Below, piece by piece: positions 1 through 7,998 of a stretch of 64,000 nt of DNA. A program made the translations under genes and the position numbers. Within the stretch, counting starts at the first letter, position 1. Each line of letters opens with the position of its first letter. Source of the DNA: Candidatus Obscuribacterales bacterium (GTDB taxonomy: Bacteria > Cyanobacteriota > Vampirovibrionia > Obscuribacterales > Obscuribacteraceae); contig JAGVKG010000058.1 in the NCBI GenBank assembly GCA_020050685.1, positions 1 through 64,000 of the forward strand, in the 5' to 3' direction. A model generated the notes under the pieces. It ran no database searches and had not been told where the DNA came from. It saw only the letters and a list, made by a program, of their open reading frames with translations.

Positions 1-1312
1 CTAGCAGGCTGTTGAAAATCACTCCCAGTGGTGGCAGATTTCTCCTTCGTCTACAGGAAGAGAGGCTTGGCTTCTGGTTTTAGAGTGGTCCAGCTTGGAA
101 AGCGCTTGCTTCTGTTAAGCCACTTCACCAAGCCATTGCCAGATTTCGGATTCTAATCAGGTTGTAGGCGGCCATATTCATTGTCGTTATTGAATGCACG
201 AGTTCCAATCCTCGGTGTTTTACTTTGCGCAGGCAGCCGACTGTTTTACCCCATCCAAAAATCTGCTCAACCAGTTTTCTCTTCCTCTGGCTGACATGGT
301 AGCCCACATGCCGCAATGTTCTTTGGTCAATCGAGCTGGTTCTGTTTACATGATCATTTTTGGCAATATGCGGTGTGACTCCCATTGCTCGTAAGCTTCG
401 AAGTAACTCGTTTGAATCGTAGCCTTTGTCACCGCCAAGCGTAACCCGACGCTTGCCTTTGATCGCCGTGGCCATACTTGCCGCAGCCTTCTCTTCCGCC
501 TTGCCTTCGGCATGTGTCACTCGAATATCCACTACAAGCCCGTTGCGGTTTTCCATCAACGCATGCCCCAAGTAAGACATCTGGGCTCCAGTGCGTTTGG
601 ATTTACGATAGAGTCGAGCGTCCGGATCAGTCTTTGATTCGTGGGTGTCATTTTTTCTCTTCTGACCTTTGTAATCAATGTCCGGATTTCTGCCACCGCC
701 GGTACTGTTCGGAGGATCATCACCGCTATTGCCGTTGTCCTTCAGCTGAAAGCTCTTGTGACTTGCCCATGCTTCAATTATTGTGCCGTCAACGGTGAAA
801 TGCTCCTGTGAAACCAGTCCTTGTTCCTTCGCTAATTTCAAAACCTCTTCAAAGAAGCGCTGAGCAATCTCCCCTTCCAACAGCCGGTCCCGGTTCTTTG
901 TAAAAGTAGAGTGATTCCATATATCATCATCTAAGTTCAGCCCAACAAACCACTTGAACATCATATTGTATTCAAGTTGCTCTACCAGCTGTCGCTCGCT
1001 TCTAACCGAGAAAAATATTTGTAGCAGCAAGGCTCTCAATAACTGCTCCGGCGGAATCGATGGACGCCCTGTTTTTGAGTACAGCCGGTCAAAATCCCTT
1101 GAAAGACTTTCAAGAGCTTGGTCAACTAATTTCTTGAGCGGCCGTATCGGGTGGTCCTGAGGAATTCGATCTTCGATCGACTTGAAGCTAAAAAATACCT
1201 GCTGCTTCATATCCTTGCTTCTCACAACACGCCCTCCAGCCGCTAACCACGCTATTATCGCGCAAATTAACAGCTGGAACTTGTGTTGCTAAGTTTTTCA
1301 ACAGCCTGCTAG
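1..1312. mobile_element. Complete IS5-like insertion sequence with CTAG target duplication
   Basis: A 14-bp perfect terminal inverted repeat, CAGGCTGTTGAAAA, lies at 5-18 and inverted at 1295-1308. It is flanked on both sides by CTAG (1-4 and 1309-1312), which fits the YTAR target duplication known for IS5-type elements. One transposase gene fills the element. Both ends and the open reading frame are intact, so the element may be active. The first base of the window is the first base of the target repeat, which suggests the source contig begins at this repeated element. Confidence 0.9.
125..1225 (-). CDS. IS5-family DDE transposase
   Basis: The 366-residue product catalyses cut-and-paste movement of the surrounding IS. 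An N-terminal DUF772/InsH-like helical domain (roughly residues 15-90, with GRPSIPPEQLLRALLLQ) is followed by a DDE nuclease core. The three acids are visible in TVDGTIIEAW, GGDKGYDS and EQIFGWGKT. A charged Gly/Asn/Lys-rich insert sits between the first and second acid. The start is a GTG preceded by GGAGGG at good spacing; an in-frame ATG five codons later is the alternative. The gene is full length for the family, with no frameshift. The family is secure; the exact IS5 subgroup was not determined. Confidence 0.9.
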   Translation of the reverse strand: MRSKDMKQQVFFSFKSIEDRIPQDHPIRPLKKLVDQALESLSRDFDRLYSKTGRPSIPPEQLLRALLLQIFFSVRSERQLVEQLEYNMMFKWFVGLNLDDDIWNHSTFTKNRDRLLEGEIAQRFFEEVLKLAKEQGLVSQEHFTVDGTIIEAWASHKSFQLKDNGNSGDDPPNSTGGGRNPDIDYKGQKRKNDTHESKTDPDARLYRKSKRTGAQMSYLGHALMENRNGLVVDIRVTHAEGKAEEKAAASMATAIKGKRRVTLGGDKGYDSNELLRSLRAMGVTPHIAKNDHVNRTSSIDQRTLRHVGYHVSQRKRKLVEQIFGWGKTVGCLRKVKHRGLELVHSITTMNMAAYNLIRIRNLAMAW

Positions 1313-1753
1313 TGTGGTTTTGCTAGCTCTCCAGGGTCCGGAAATCGCAAAAGAGCCAGCAAAGGCAACATCATTTGGTCCAATTTCTTTCAATCCAGGA
1401 TCGCCTAGACCTTTTTGTTCGTAAAACTCATTTATTGGTTTGATAGTACCTTTTGCGACAACGCCATCGATGAATCCCAAGGGAGGAGATTCTTCTCGTG
1501 CGCTCTTTAATTGCTGGAGCAAACGCTGTTGCTCAGGATTTGTTGCTTTCCATTTATCAGGATTAGCTGCCTCTGGTAGATATTTTTCGGCTGCCTTAAA
1601 GGCCGCTCCAACCGTATACGCTGACGGGAACCCTTCTGATTGACCCTTTGTCGAAGCAGAAGTATCTTTTGGCTTCAATTTTTCAAAGGCTTCACCAAAG
1701 TGAGGCGTATTCTGTCCTAGGGCGCTCATCTCCACATGTTCTAATTTGCTCAT
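1298..1753 (-). pseudogene. Unknown acidic protein gene, 3' end cut off by the IS
   Basis: A start with a good Shine-Dalgarno (AGGAG, 8 bases upstream of the ATG) opens a 151-codon frame that I do not recognise. It is hydrophilic, rich in Lys/Glu/Pro and has no signal peptide. Host sequence ends at the target duplication (1309-1312). The last four codons (LAGC then stop) are read from the inverted repeat of the IS. The native C-terminus is therefore probably lost and should lie beyond the other side of the IS, outside this window. A chance natural end near this point cannot be excluded. Confidence 0.65.
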
Positions 1754-2021
1754 TACACTTTTCTCCTAATATTGTTATTTGAACATTTGAATCTTCCCGA
1801 CACGCTAAATGGCGACCAAAGCAAGTCAGAGGAATCATGTTTGATTTTTTTTCGTAAGGCTCAAGAAATTATCTATATGGGCGCAGCTAATTAGCCCTCC
1901 AATTTGAATGTTAATGGGAAATAGCAATGCTTAAACGACATGGTTACTTAGCGGCAACCAATCCTCGCTCCGGTTGCGAATGCTTACTGTCTAAGCAAGT
2001 AAAAACCAAATCTGCACACAC

Positions 2022-2270
2022 TTATTTTTTATAGATATCGGTGCAAACTATTTCAACACCACCAGTGTTTTGATTCTTTTGAAGCTGCACCTGTTCTTTT
2101 GCCTCAGAGCTTAGGTGCTTTGGAATCCAAAGACGATCTCGATCGTCATGATTTGGTCCATTAATCTCCTTAAGATCCTCATGTAAGTTCTTGGAATCGC
2201 TGGCAACGTCTTCATTAATTCTCTTTGCCATCTTCTCTCCGGCTATTTCATCTTCTGCTTTAAGAGTCAT
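2022..2270 (-). CDS. Small hydrophilic protein of unknown function
   Basis: An 82-residue charged protein (many Lys, Glu, Asp, Asn) with no membrane segment or recognised domain. A strong GGAGG Shine-Dalgarno lies about 7 bases before the ATG, which is the main reason to call it real. It is on the same strand as the truncated unknown gene downstream, and both have strong ribosome sites and acidic, probably disordered products. The flanking gaps (1754-2021 and 2271-2488) hold no further gene. Function unknown. Confidence 0.55.
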   Translation of the reverse strand: MTLKAEDEIAGEKMAKRINEDVASDSKNLHEDLKEINGPNHDDRDRLWIPKHLSSEAKEQVQLQKNQNTGGVEIVCTDIYKK

Positions 2271-2488
2271 ATTCTAATTCCTCCAATTCAAATGCAATAC
2301 AACTGAGACATAGTAATGTTTATCCAGCCAGGTCAGCGATTGATGATCAATCATCGATCCGGCAAACGATCGGATGATGAGTATTGCATCAGATTTTCAG
2401 CTTGTAAATTCGCAAGAACGACTACACACAAACGTGTATAAACCAGCGGCAACGCTCTTGTTTGCTGCCTTCTTGCCCTTATTTGGAA

Positions 2489-3805
2489 TTACAAAAGTCC
2501 GCGTGCTTTAATTTCTAAATAACGATTGACTAATTGTGTGGATAATTCTGAAGCTGGGCAATCAAGGACCAAACAGCCTTTGCGCGTCAGGTTGGCATGC
2601 ACTCTTTCGCGTGCCCAAATTAATTCTGTTGCCACGGCTTTACGATAAACATCGTCAATATTTCCAGATTTGGCTTTAGCAATTTCACCTATTTGTCTAT
2701 CGGCCAAAGCGACACAGAAAGGCAAATGCTGAGGCGTAAGATTCATCAAACCGGCCAAAAGTGAATTTGATCCTTCGGCATCAGCTAGGTCAGTTAAGAC
2801 AACAATTAAGGCACGTCCTTTTTGTTGCGCAGAAAAATGTGCCAGCAAGCGACCGTAATCTGGTTCACACGATCGTGTTTCAACTGTTGCTACTGATTCC
2901 AAAATGTTTTTGAAATGCGCGCGTCCACGACGTGGTGGCAAATAAAGTAATGGTTTGTCAGCAAACACGGCAAGACCGACTTGATCGTTGCGAGCAAGGC
3001 CTGTCATCGCCAAGCAAAGTGCTGCGTTCAAAGCATGTTCAAATCGAGGTAGTCCATCTAAGTCACAAGCCATGCTTCTGCCAGCATCAACCAAACATAG
3101 CAAAGTCTGCTCTTGTTCAACTTCGAAATTACGCACGATTGGTCGTCCACGCCGAGCCGTTGCTTTCCAATCTATTAATCGACAGTCATCGCCAACGGCA
3201 TATTCACGCAAGGAAGCGAAATCGGTTCCTTGACCGCGGCGGCGTCCGGAAAATTCCGATATTTCATTGGCACATTTGAGCTTGATTGAAAGTTCATGTA
3301 GGGCTTGCAAGTCACTAAAGACGCGCACTTCCTTGGCAATTCCCAAAGACAGTTGCCGCCAAAAAAAACCCAGCGCACTCAAATAGGCAATATTGACTTT
3401 GCCAAACTTGTATTCACCGCGCACATTAGGTCTGAGCATATAGTGCAAATCAACTTGCGAGCCGGCCGGGCAAGCAAAGCTAAAGCGCTGAACACTGGCC
3501 TCCATTGTTCTTGGATAATCATCTCTCAGCCGGCAGTGTAAATCCTGCAAACCAGAATTAAATACTGTCAGCGAGACTTTATTAGACCGGCCAATTGAAA
3601 GACGATCAGAAACTTCTCTTGCACAAGCAAGCTTGTCCTTGCTTTGGGTCATAAACCAATCCAGACAAACAAGTGCCAAGAGAACAAAATCAATTGCCAA
3701 GCCGAGATTAATGAACAAGGCTTGTTGACCAGAAAAAATGCAGGCAAGCAGAAATGGCACCACTGCTAGTATCACTGCCGCATAAGTAAGCTTGCTTGCT
3801 GTCAT
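2489..3805 (-). CDS. DUF58 / vWA-like domain protein of a MoxR locus
   Basis: A 438-residue membrane protein with two N-terminal hydrophobic helices (about residues 5-50). The DUF58 core follows, with its diagnostic stretch FASLREYAVGDDCRLIDW and a following ARRGRPIVRNFE. A MIDAS-like DAGRSM then starts a von Willebrand A-type fold. In known systems DUF58 proteins are partners of MoxR AAA+ ATPases and act in envelope or protein-complex maturation. It is the last gene of the operon and starts 4 bases after the moxR stop. The client of this locus is not known. Confidence 0.88.
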   Translation of the reverse strand: MTASKLTYAAVILAVVPFLLACIFSGQQALFINLGLAIDFVLLALVCLDWFMTQSKDKLACAREVSDRLSIGRSNKVSLTVFNSGLQDLHCRLRDDYPRTMEASVQRFSFACPAGSQVDLHYMLRPNVRGEYKFGKVNIAYLSALGFFWRQLSLGIAKEVRVFSDLQALHELSIKLKCANEISEFSGRRRGQGTDFASLREYAVGDDCRLIDWKATARRGRPIVRNFEVEQEQTLLCLVDAGRSMACDLDGLPRFEHALNAALCLAMTGLARNDQVGLAVFADKPLLYLPPRRGRAHFKNILESVATVETRSCEPDYGRLLAHFSAQQKGRALIVVLTDLADAEGSNSLLAGLMNLTPQHLPFCVALADRQIGEIAKAKSGNIDDVYRKAVATELIWARERVHANLTRKGCLVLDCPASELSTQLVNRYLEIKARGLL

Positions 3806-3809
3806 TTTG

Positions 3810-4787
3810 TTACCGAGGTACGGGGACTTGATTGAGCAAGTTGATAATCACTTGCGACACGCCAATTCCCTCTAATTCGGATTCTGCTTTCAACAAAAGG
3901 CGGTGTCGCAGCACAGGCTCAGCCATGGCTTTGATATCATCCGGACTCAAATAATCGCGCCCATTCAAATAAGCATGTGCCTTAGCACAAGCCAACCAAT
4001 GGATAGCAGCACGCGGGCTGGCACCGAGCTGCAGATCAGAAAGCTTGCGAGAGCGTCCGACAAGCTCAGCCACATAAGTTAAAAGACTTTCCTCAACAAA
4101 AATGCCAGCCAGTTGTTTGCGGCATTCAAGAATATCGCCGGCACTTAAGCATGTACCTTCATTTTTTTTCTGCAACTGGGAGTGTCCCGGCTTGCCGTAC
4201 AAACCATCTTGCCAATTTGACAGCATACTTACTTCGGCGGCAGTGGACGGATAGTCAACCAAAACCTTGAGCATGAAGCGATCAAGTTGCGCTTCCGGCA
4301 GCGGATATGTACCCTCAAACTCAATTGGGTTTTGAGTTGCTACTACCATGAACAAATCTGGCAAGTATTCGATATGTCCATCCAAAGTTACCTGACCTTC
4401 TTCCATGGCCTCAAGCAAAGCCGATTGTGTCTTCGGTGGCGTACGGTTTATTTCGTCGGCCAAAAGCAAACTGGTAAAGAGCGGTCCTTTTTTGAGATGA
4501 AAAGTTTTCGTATTCAAATCATAAATACTGGTACCAAGAATATCGGCAGGCAGCATATCCGGTGTCAACTGAATACGAGAAAATGGTGAAGAGATTAAAC
4601 TGGCCAGACTCTTAACTAAAAGCGTTTTTGCTGTACCTGGCACACCTTCCAAGAGAACGTGTCCGCCGGCCAAGAGTGCCACCAAAAGTTGATCGATAAC
4701 CTGAGACTGACCAACAACAATGGAATTAAGCCCTTGTCTAAGACTGCCGATAATCGTAGTGGAAACTTCCTGCATAATTATTTGCAA
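3810..4787 (-). CDS. MoxR-family AAA+ ATPase
   Basis: A 325-residue cytoplasmic chaperone-like ATPase. Walker A GVPGTAKT is at about residues 48-55 and Walker B LLLADE at about 107-112. The sensor region VVATQNPIEFEGTYPLPEAQLDRF is typical of MoxR, and the C-terminal AAA lid is present with ASPRAA. The given start is a TTG directly after the upstream stop, with GAGG at good spacing; the in-frame ATG at 4775 is the alternative. It sits between the DUF4350 and DUF58 genes, the classic MoxR neighbourhood, where the ATPase is thought to remodel or activate a vWA-type partner. Confidence 0.93.
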   Translation of the reverse strand: MQIIMQEVSTTIIGSLRQGLNSIVVGQSQVIDQLLVALLAGGHVLLEGVPGTAKTLLVKSLASLISSPFSRIQLTPDMLPADILGTSIYDLNTKTFHLKKGPLFTSLLLADEINRTPPKTQSALLEAMEEGQVTLDGHIEYLPDLFMVVATQNPIEFEGTYPLPEAQLDRFMLKVLVDYPSTAAEVSMLSNWQDGLYGKPGHSQLQKKNEGTCLSAGDILECRKQLAGIFVEESLLTYVAELVGRSRKLSDLQLGASPRAAIHWLACAKAHAYLNGRDYLSPDDIKAMAEPVLRHRLLLKAESELEGIGVSQVIINLLNQVPVPR

Positions 4788-6029
4788 CTATCCTCGCTCT
4801 TTCTTGGCCAGTTCGACTTCCTTGCTAACCGTTTCACAGCCTTTAGCAAAAGCTAAAACACCCTGGTCAAGTAGTTTCCCTTCGGACTTTTCAAAATATT
4901 CCACTTGAGCTAAAAGCTTAAGCACTTGGTTACGATCTAAACCATAATTCTCGGCACCGACCTGGGCAATTCTGGCTGAGGATTCAGATGCAGCAACGCC
5001 AACTGCCTTAGCTAACTTCAATCTAAAATTGCGACCAATCACATCTGCCACAAGTTTATTGGCTTCCGCCCGGCGATAAGTATTTTTCAGCCCTTCCAGA
5101 AATTCCAGGTTTGAGGGTTTTCTCCGGCGGCTAATAGTTTCCGGCGTGCCAAAACGTTGGAAAGAGCCAATTAAGGCAATGAATAATATGATAAACAACT
5201 GACCAACCACAAAGCCTACAGGACCTTTAAGAGCATAAGCAAAGATATTTCCGCCCGTGGAAAAACCGTGGCAGCGCTCATCAAAGAGAATTGTCTTTTC
5301 TGTATTACCAGACTGTTGAGAAATCCAGTTTGCCAGAAACTGAAAATTGCTCCAATCGTCCTTATCTGCCAAGTGCCGATTGGCAAGGAATTGCGCATCA
5401 CAACCAAGAAGAATTCTGCCTTGCCCATGCCTTACCTGGCCAAAGACAATCCCATCTTTGTCCTTACAAAGGGCCCGGATATTACCATCGTCAATTAACC
5501 TGCCTGATGTTGACACCACCAAATGATCAACGTGCTGAAATAACGGCGAGCCGTAATTTGCTGCGATTATCTGATCGTAAGATCGTTTTCTCGTGGCTCG
5601 CCACTCCAGAGCCAGTTTATCCAAGACACGTCGCTCGAATCGGTACGTAAAACCATCGAGATAAATCAAGTCATTGCCCTTCGCCACCCAAGCGAGAATT
5701 TCGTCAACATCATAATTTCCGGGCACTTCGCTCGGTCCCACTATTACCAAAATGCCATTACTCACTTTAGACAAATCACGATAGGGCAATTCCCAAGAAC
5801 TTCTTGCTTTGCCAATCTTCTTTACCAGATCATAAAATCCGGAACCTCCGCTTGCTTTTCGATTGCGCACGGAAGGGAACTGCCTCGCCTCAGGCATATA
5901 GTCCGACCACTGACCATTAACACTATAGAAGAAGGAAACCACAAGCAAAACAAGAAATACACCAACTCCAATGCGCAAACGCATGGAAAATCCTGTGCTT
6001 CCGTTTGGCGCTTGTAGACTGGATTTCAT
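4788..6029 (-). CDS. DUF4350 membrane-anchored protein
   Basis: A 413-residue protein with one N-terminal membrane helix (about 17-37) and a DUF4350 domain. The domain has GSGFYDLVKKIG near the start and ILVIVGPSE leading a Rossmann-like fold. A second hydrophobic helix (about 265-290, VGFVVGQLFIILFIALIG) precedes a cytoplasmic C-terminal helical tail containing the RRKPSNLEFLEGLKNTY segment usual for the family. The start lies 1 base after the DUF4129 stop, implying coupled translation. DUF4350 regularly accompanies MoxR-DUF58; its biochemical role is not established. Confidence 0.85.
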   Translation of the reverse strand: MKSSLQAPNGSTGFSMRLRIGVGVFLVLLVVSFFYSVNGQWSDYMPEARQFPSVRNRKASGGSGFYDLVKKIGKARSSWELPYRDLSKVSNGILVIVGPSEVPGNYDVDEILAWVAKGNDLIYLDGFTYRFERRVLDKLALEWRATRKRSYDQIIAANYGSPLFQHVDHLVVSTSGRLIDDGNIRALCKDKDGIVFGQVRHGQGRILLGCDAQFLANRHLADKDDWSNFQFLANWISQQSGNTEKTILFDERCHGFSTGGNIFAYALKGPVGFVVGQLFIILFIALIGSFQRFGTPETISRRRKPSNLEFLEGLKNTYRRAEANKLVADVIGRNFRLKLAKAVGVAASESSARIAQVGAENYGLDRNQVLKLLAQVEYFEKSEGKLLDQGVLAFAKGCETVSKEVELAKKERG

Positions 6030-6030
6030 A

Positions 6031-6684
6031 CTATGCTCCCAGCCTGTCTTTGGCAGTTAGCTTCGATAATTCTTCTTCAATGCGATTCAAATGATCTAGG
6101 CAAGCACTAGCTGCCTTTTCATCAGCTGGTTTGCCACCATACGTAACTCCTTCTTGCAGGAATGCTAGTTTGCTAAAAATTTCTTGTATGACAGGATAAT
6201 TGCGCAAGCTGGCATAATATTCAAAATTTGTTTTCTCCAGAGAAATTGCCACCATTTTTTGTTCATCAAAATGATGCAAGGCGCTAAAGTAAAAGGCTCG
6301 CACAGCCTGCTCAAATTGCCCTGACTGTACTAGTGCAGCACCTTTCTTTTTCCAATTGCGAGCGGACACAACCGGTTGTATCTTATCTGCACCAGCTTCT
6401 TCCAAATTCTGGGCGCTCAATTGATCTTTCAAACGCAAGAAATAGGCAGCAACTAAGGCAAGCAAAAAGGCGATCACCAGCAGTGCCAAAACAGCTTGCA
6501 ATTGAATGCTCGCCTTGTCCTGGAAATCAGGCACGCTGAATTGAATTCTCGATATCAATTCACGCAAAAAACCAATCGCTTCCGACAGAAGATTCTGAAA
6601 AAAGACAAGCCAATCCGGTGTCTTTCCCAACATATATGATTCGGCAATTTGCGAAAGCTCTGGCGTAATATCTCTATATTCCAC
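6031..6684 (-). CDS. DUF4129 domain protein
   Basis: About 217 residues. I choose the GTG at 6684 because a GGGGGAGGCG Shine-Dalgarno precedes it and it overlaps the upstream stop by only 11 bases. An upstream in-frame start at 6786 would overlap by 113 bases. One membrane helix (about residues 65-87, LQAVLALLVIAFLLALVAAYF) is followed by a C-terminal DUF4129 helical domain. That domain covers the segment from AVRAFYFSALHHFDE to the ACLDHLNRIEEEL end. DUF4129 is a usual fifth member of MoxR/DUF58/DUF4350 operons. No catalytic motif is visible. Confidence 0.8.
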   Translation of the reverse strand: MEYRDITPELSQIAESYMLGKTPDWLVFFQNLLSEAIGFLRELISRIQFSVPDFQDKASIQLQAVLALLVIAFLLALVAAYFLRLKDQLSAQNLEEAGADKIQPVVSARNWKKKGAALVQSGQFEQAVRAFYFSALHHFDEQKMVAISLEKTNFEYYASLRNYPVIQEIFSKLAFLQEGVTYGGKPADEKAASACLDHLNRIEEELSKLTAKDRLGA

Positions 6685-7804
6685 TAGAGTCGCCTCCCCC
6701 AGTATCTTGACCAAGTTCCTTGGCCAATTCACTAGAGCTGTGACCGCCAATGTTTTTGTCAAAGTCTTTGCCAAACTGCTGAGCAAAGAGGCTTTCCGAT
6801 GCCGATTTTGTCAGCCCGGCAGTGCCTGCCTTTGCTGATTGCAATAAATGCAATTTATGCATTATGTCCAGCCCCTCAGTTTGCCGGCAAAGCTCAAAAT
6901 AAAAGAAGCCAAATGCCACAACCATGACTGTCCAAGTCAGCATGTTAATAAACGACTCCCAAACTTGTCCAACCAACATGACATAAAGCGGCATTTGATA
7001 AGTATCACTAGTAATTCCTTGACGCATCACGTCAAAAATTGAAAGCGCCACCATGGGCAAAGAAAAGGCATAGGAAGTAGCAGTCATAACCAGAAAAATC
7101 AACGAGCCAAAGCGCAGTGATTCAATTGATTGGTTAAAGCACAAGCTTATGCCACGATTGATCACCGCCGACAGTGTGCCACCCTCACAAGCAATCACAG
7201 AAAAAATGATGAATCCACTGATCGTGGCAAAACTCAACAAGCCAAAACTGATGCAAGCACCACTCAACAATATTGGTAAGACAAAAACTGGTGTGCCCAC
7301 ATAAGCCAATAAAGCAGTAAGCACTATCAAGCCTGTGACCAAAATGCTAACAAATAAAATGCCAAAAACCAAAAGAGCTAAAATGTGCCACTTATAGGTC
7401 ATCATGTAATGCAGTGCATCGTTTTGGTCATCAGCAAATCCCAGACTTAGGCGAACAACCACAAGTTGCCTCGTAATCAAAATCCATTTAGCCAAAAGAG
7501 CAACCAGCAAGGCAAAAGCCACAACGCCAACCTTCCACCACTCAAACACAGACTTGTAGTCAATGCCGCCGGACACGACTAACTGCAAAGCCAGCGAGGC
7601 AAGGCAAGCCCAAACGGCTGGTGCAATTAAAAGTTGGATAATCTGACGAAAGTTCTGCCTAAAATAGCGGAAGGAACGACCGATAATGTCGGCACCGGTA
7701 GGATTGCCGTACAAATAGTAGGAATTGCTGGGAACAAGTGCCAAGATAAAAGTCTCAAAAGTGGTGGTAAGGTCAATTTTTATATCCCCAGTCCGCCCCT
7801 TCAA
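6674..7804 (-). CDS. Polytopic membrane protein heading the MoxR operon
   Basis: A roughly 376-residue protein with about six to seven hydrophobic helices spread from residue 60 to 320. A short hydrophilic Ser/Gly-rich C-terminus carries the ribosome site of the next gene. It resembles the glycerophosphoryl-diester-like/YciC-type membrane proteins that often precede DUF4129 genes, but I see no catalytic motif and do not name it. The start is uncertain: the first usable codon is a TTG (7804) with no ATG nearby, and another TTG about 20 codons in is possible. It is the first gene of a five-gene minus-strand operon. Confidence 0.7.
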   Translation of the reverse strand: MKGRTGDIKIDLTTTFETFILALVPSNSYYLYGNPTGADIIGRSFRYFRQNFRQIIQLLIAPAVWACLASLALQLVVSGGIDYKSVFEWWKVGVVAFALLVALLAKWILITRQLVVVRLSLGFADDQNDALHYMMTYKWHILALLVFGILFVSILVTGLIVLTALLAYVGTPVFVLPILLSGACISFGLLSFATISGFIIFSVIACEGGTLSAVINRGISLCFNQSIESLRFGSLIFLVMTATSYAFSLPMVALSIFDVMRQGITSDTYQMPLYVMLVGQVWESFINMLTWTVMVVAFGFFYFELCRQTEGLDIMHKLHLLQSAKAGTAGLTKSASESLFAQQFGKDFDKNIGGHSSSELAKELGQDTGGGDSSGI

Positions 7805-7998
7805 AAATCAAAGACAATTTAAAATCTTGGCCAGGCCGCACGGCATAGTCACCACCAAGACCTGCAGATTTTATCTGACGCTTTGCAATAAATCTCAATG
7901 CAAATTTCAACCAACGCAATAAAAATAAGAGATACTTGTTAATTGAGTTTTGGTTAGGAGCTAATTTTGGGAATAAGCCAAATGAAAGGAAAAAACAA

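Noticed and set aside
2335-2385. Imperfect hairpin ATCATCGATC/GATCGgATGAT as terminator of the MoxR operon
   Set aside because: A bulge in the stem and no U run on the minus strand; not convincing.
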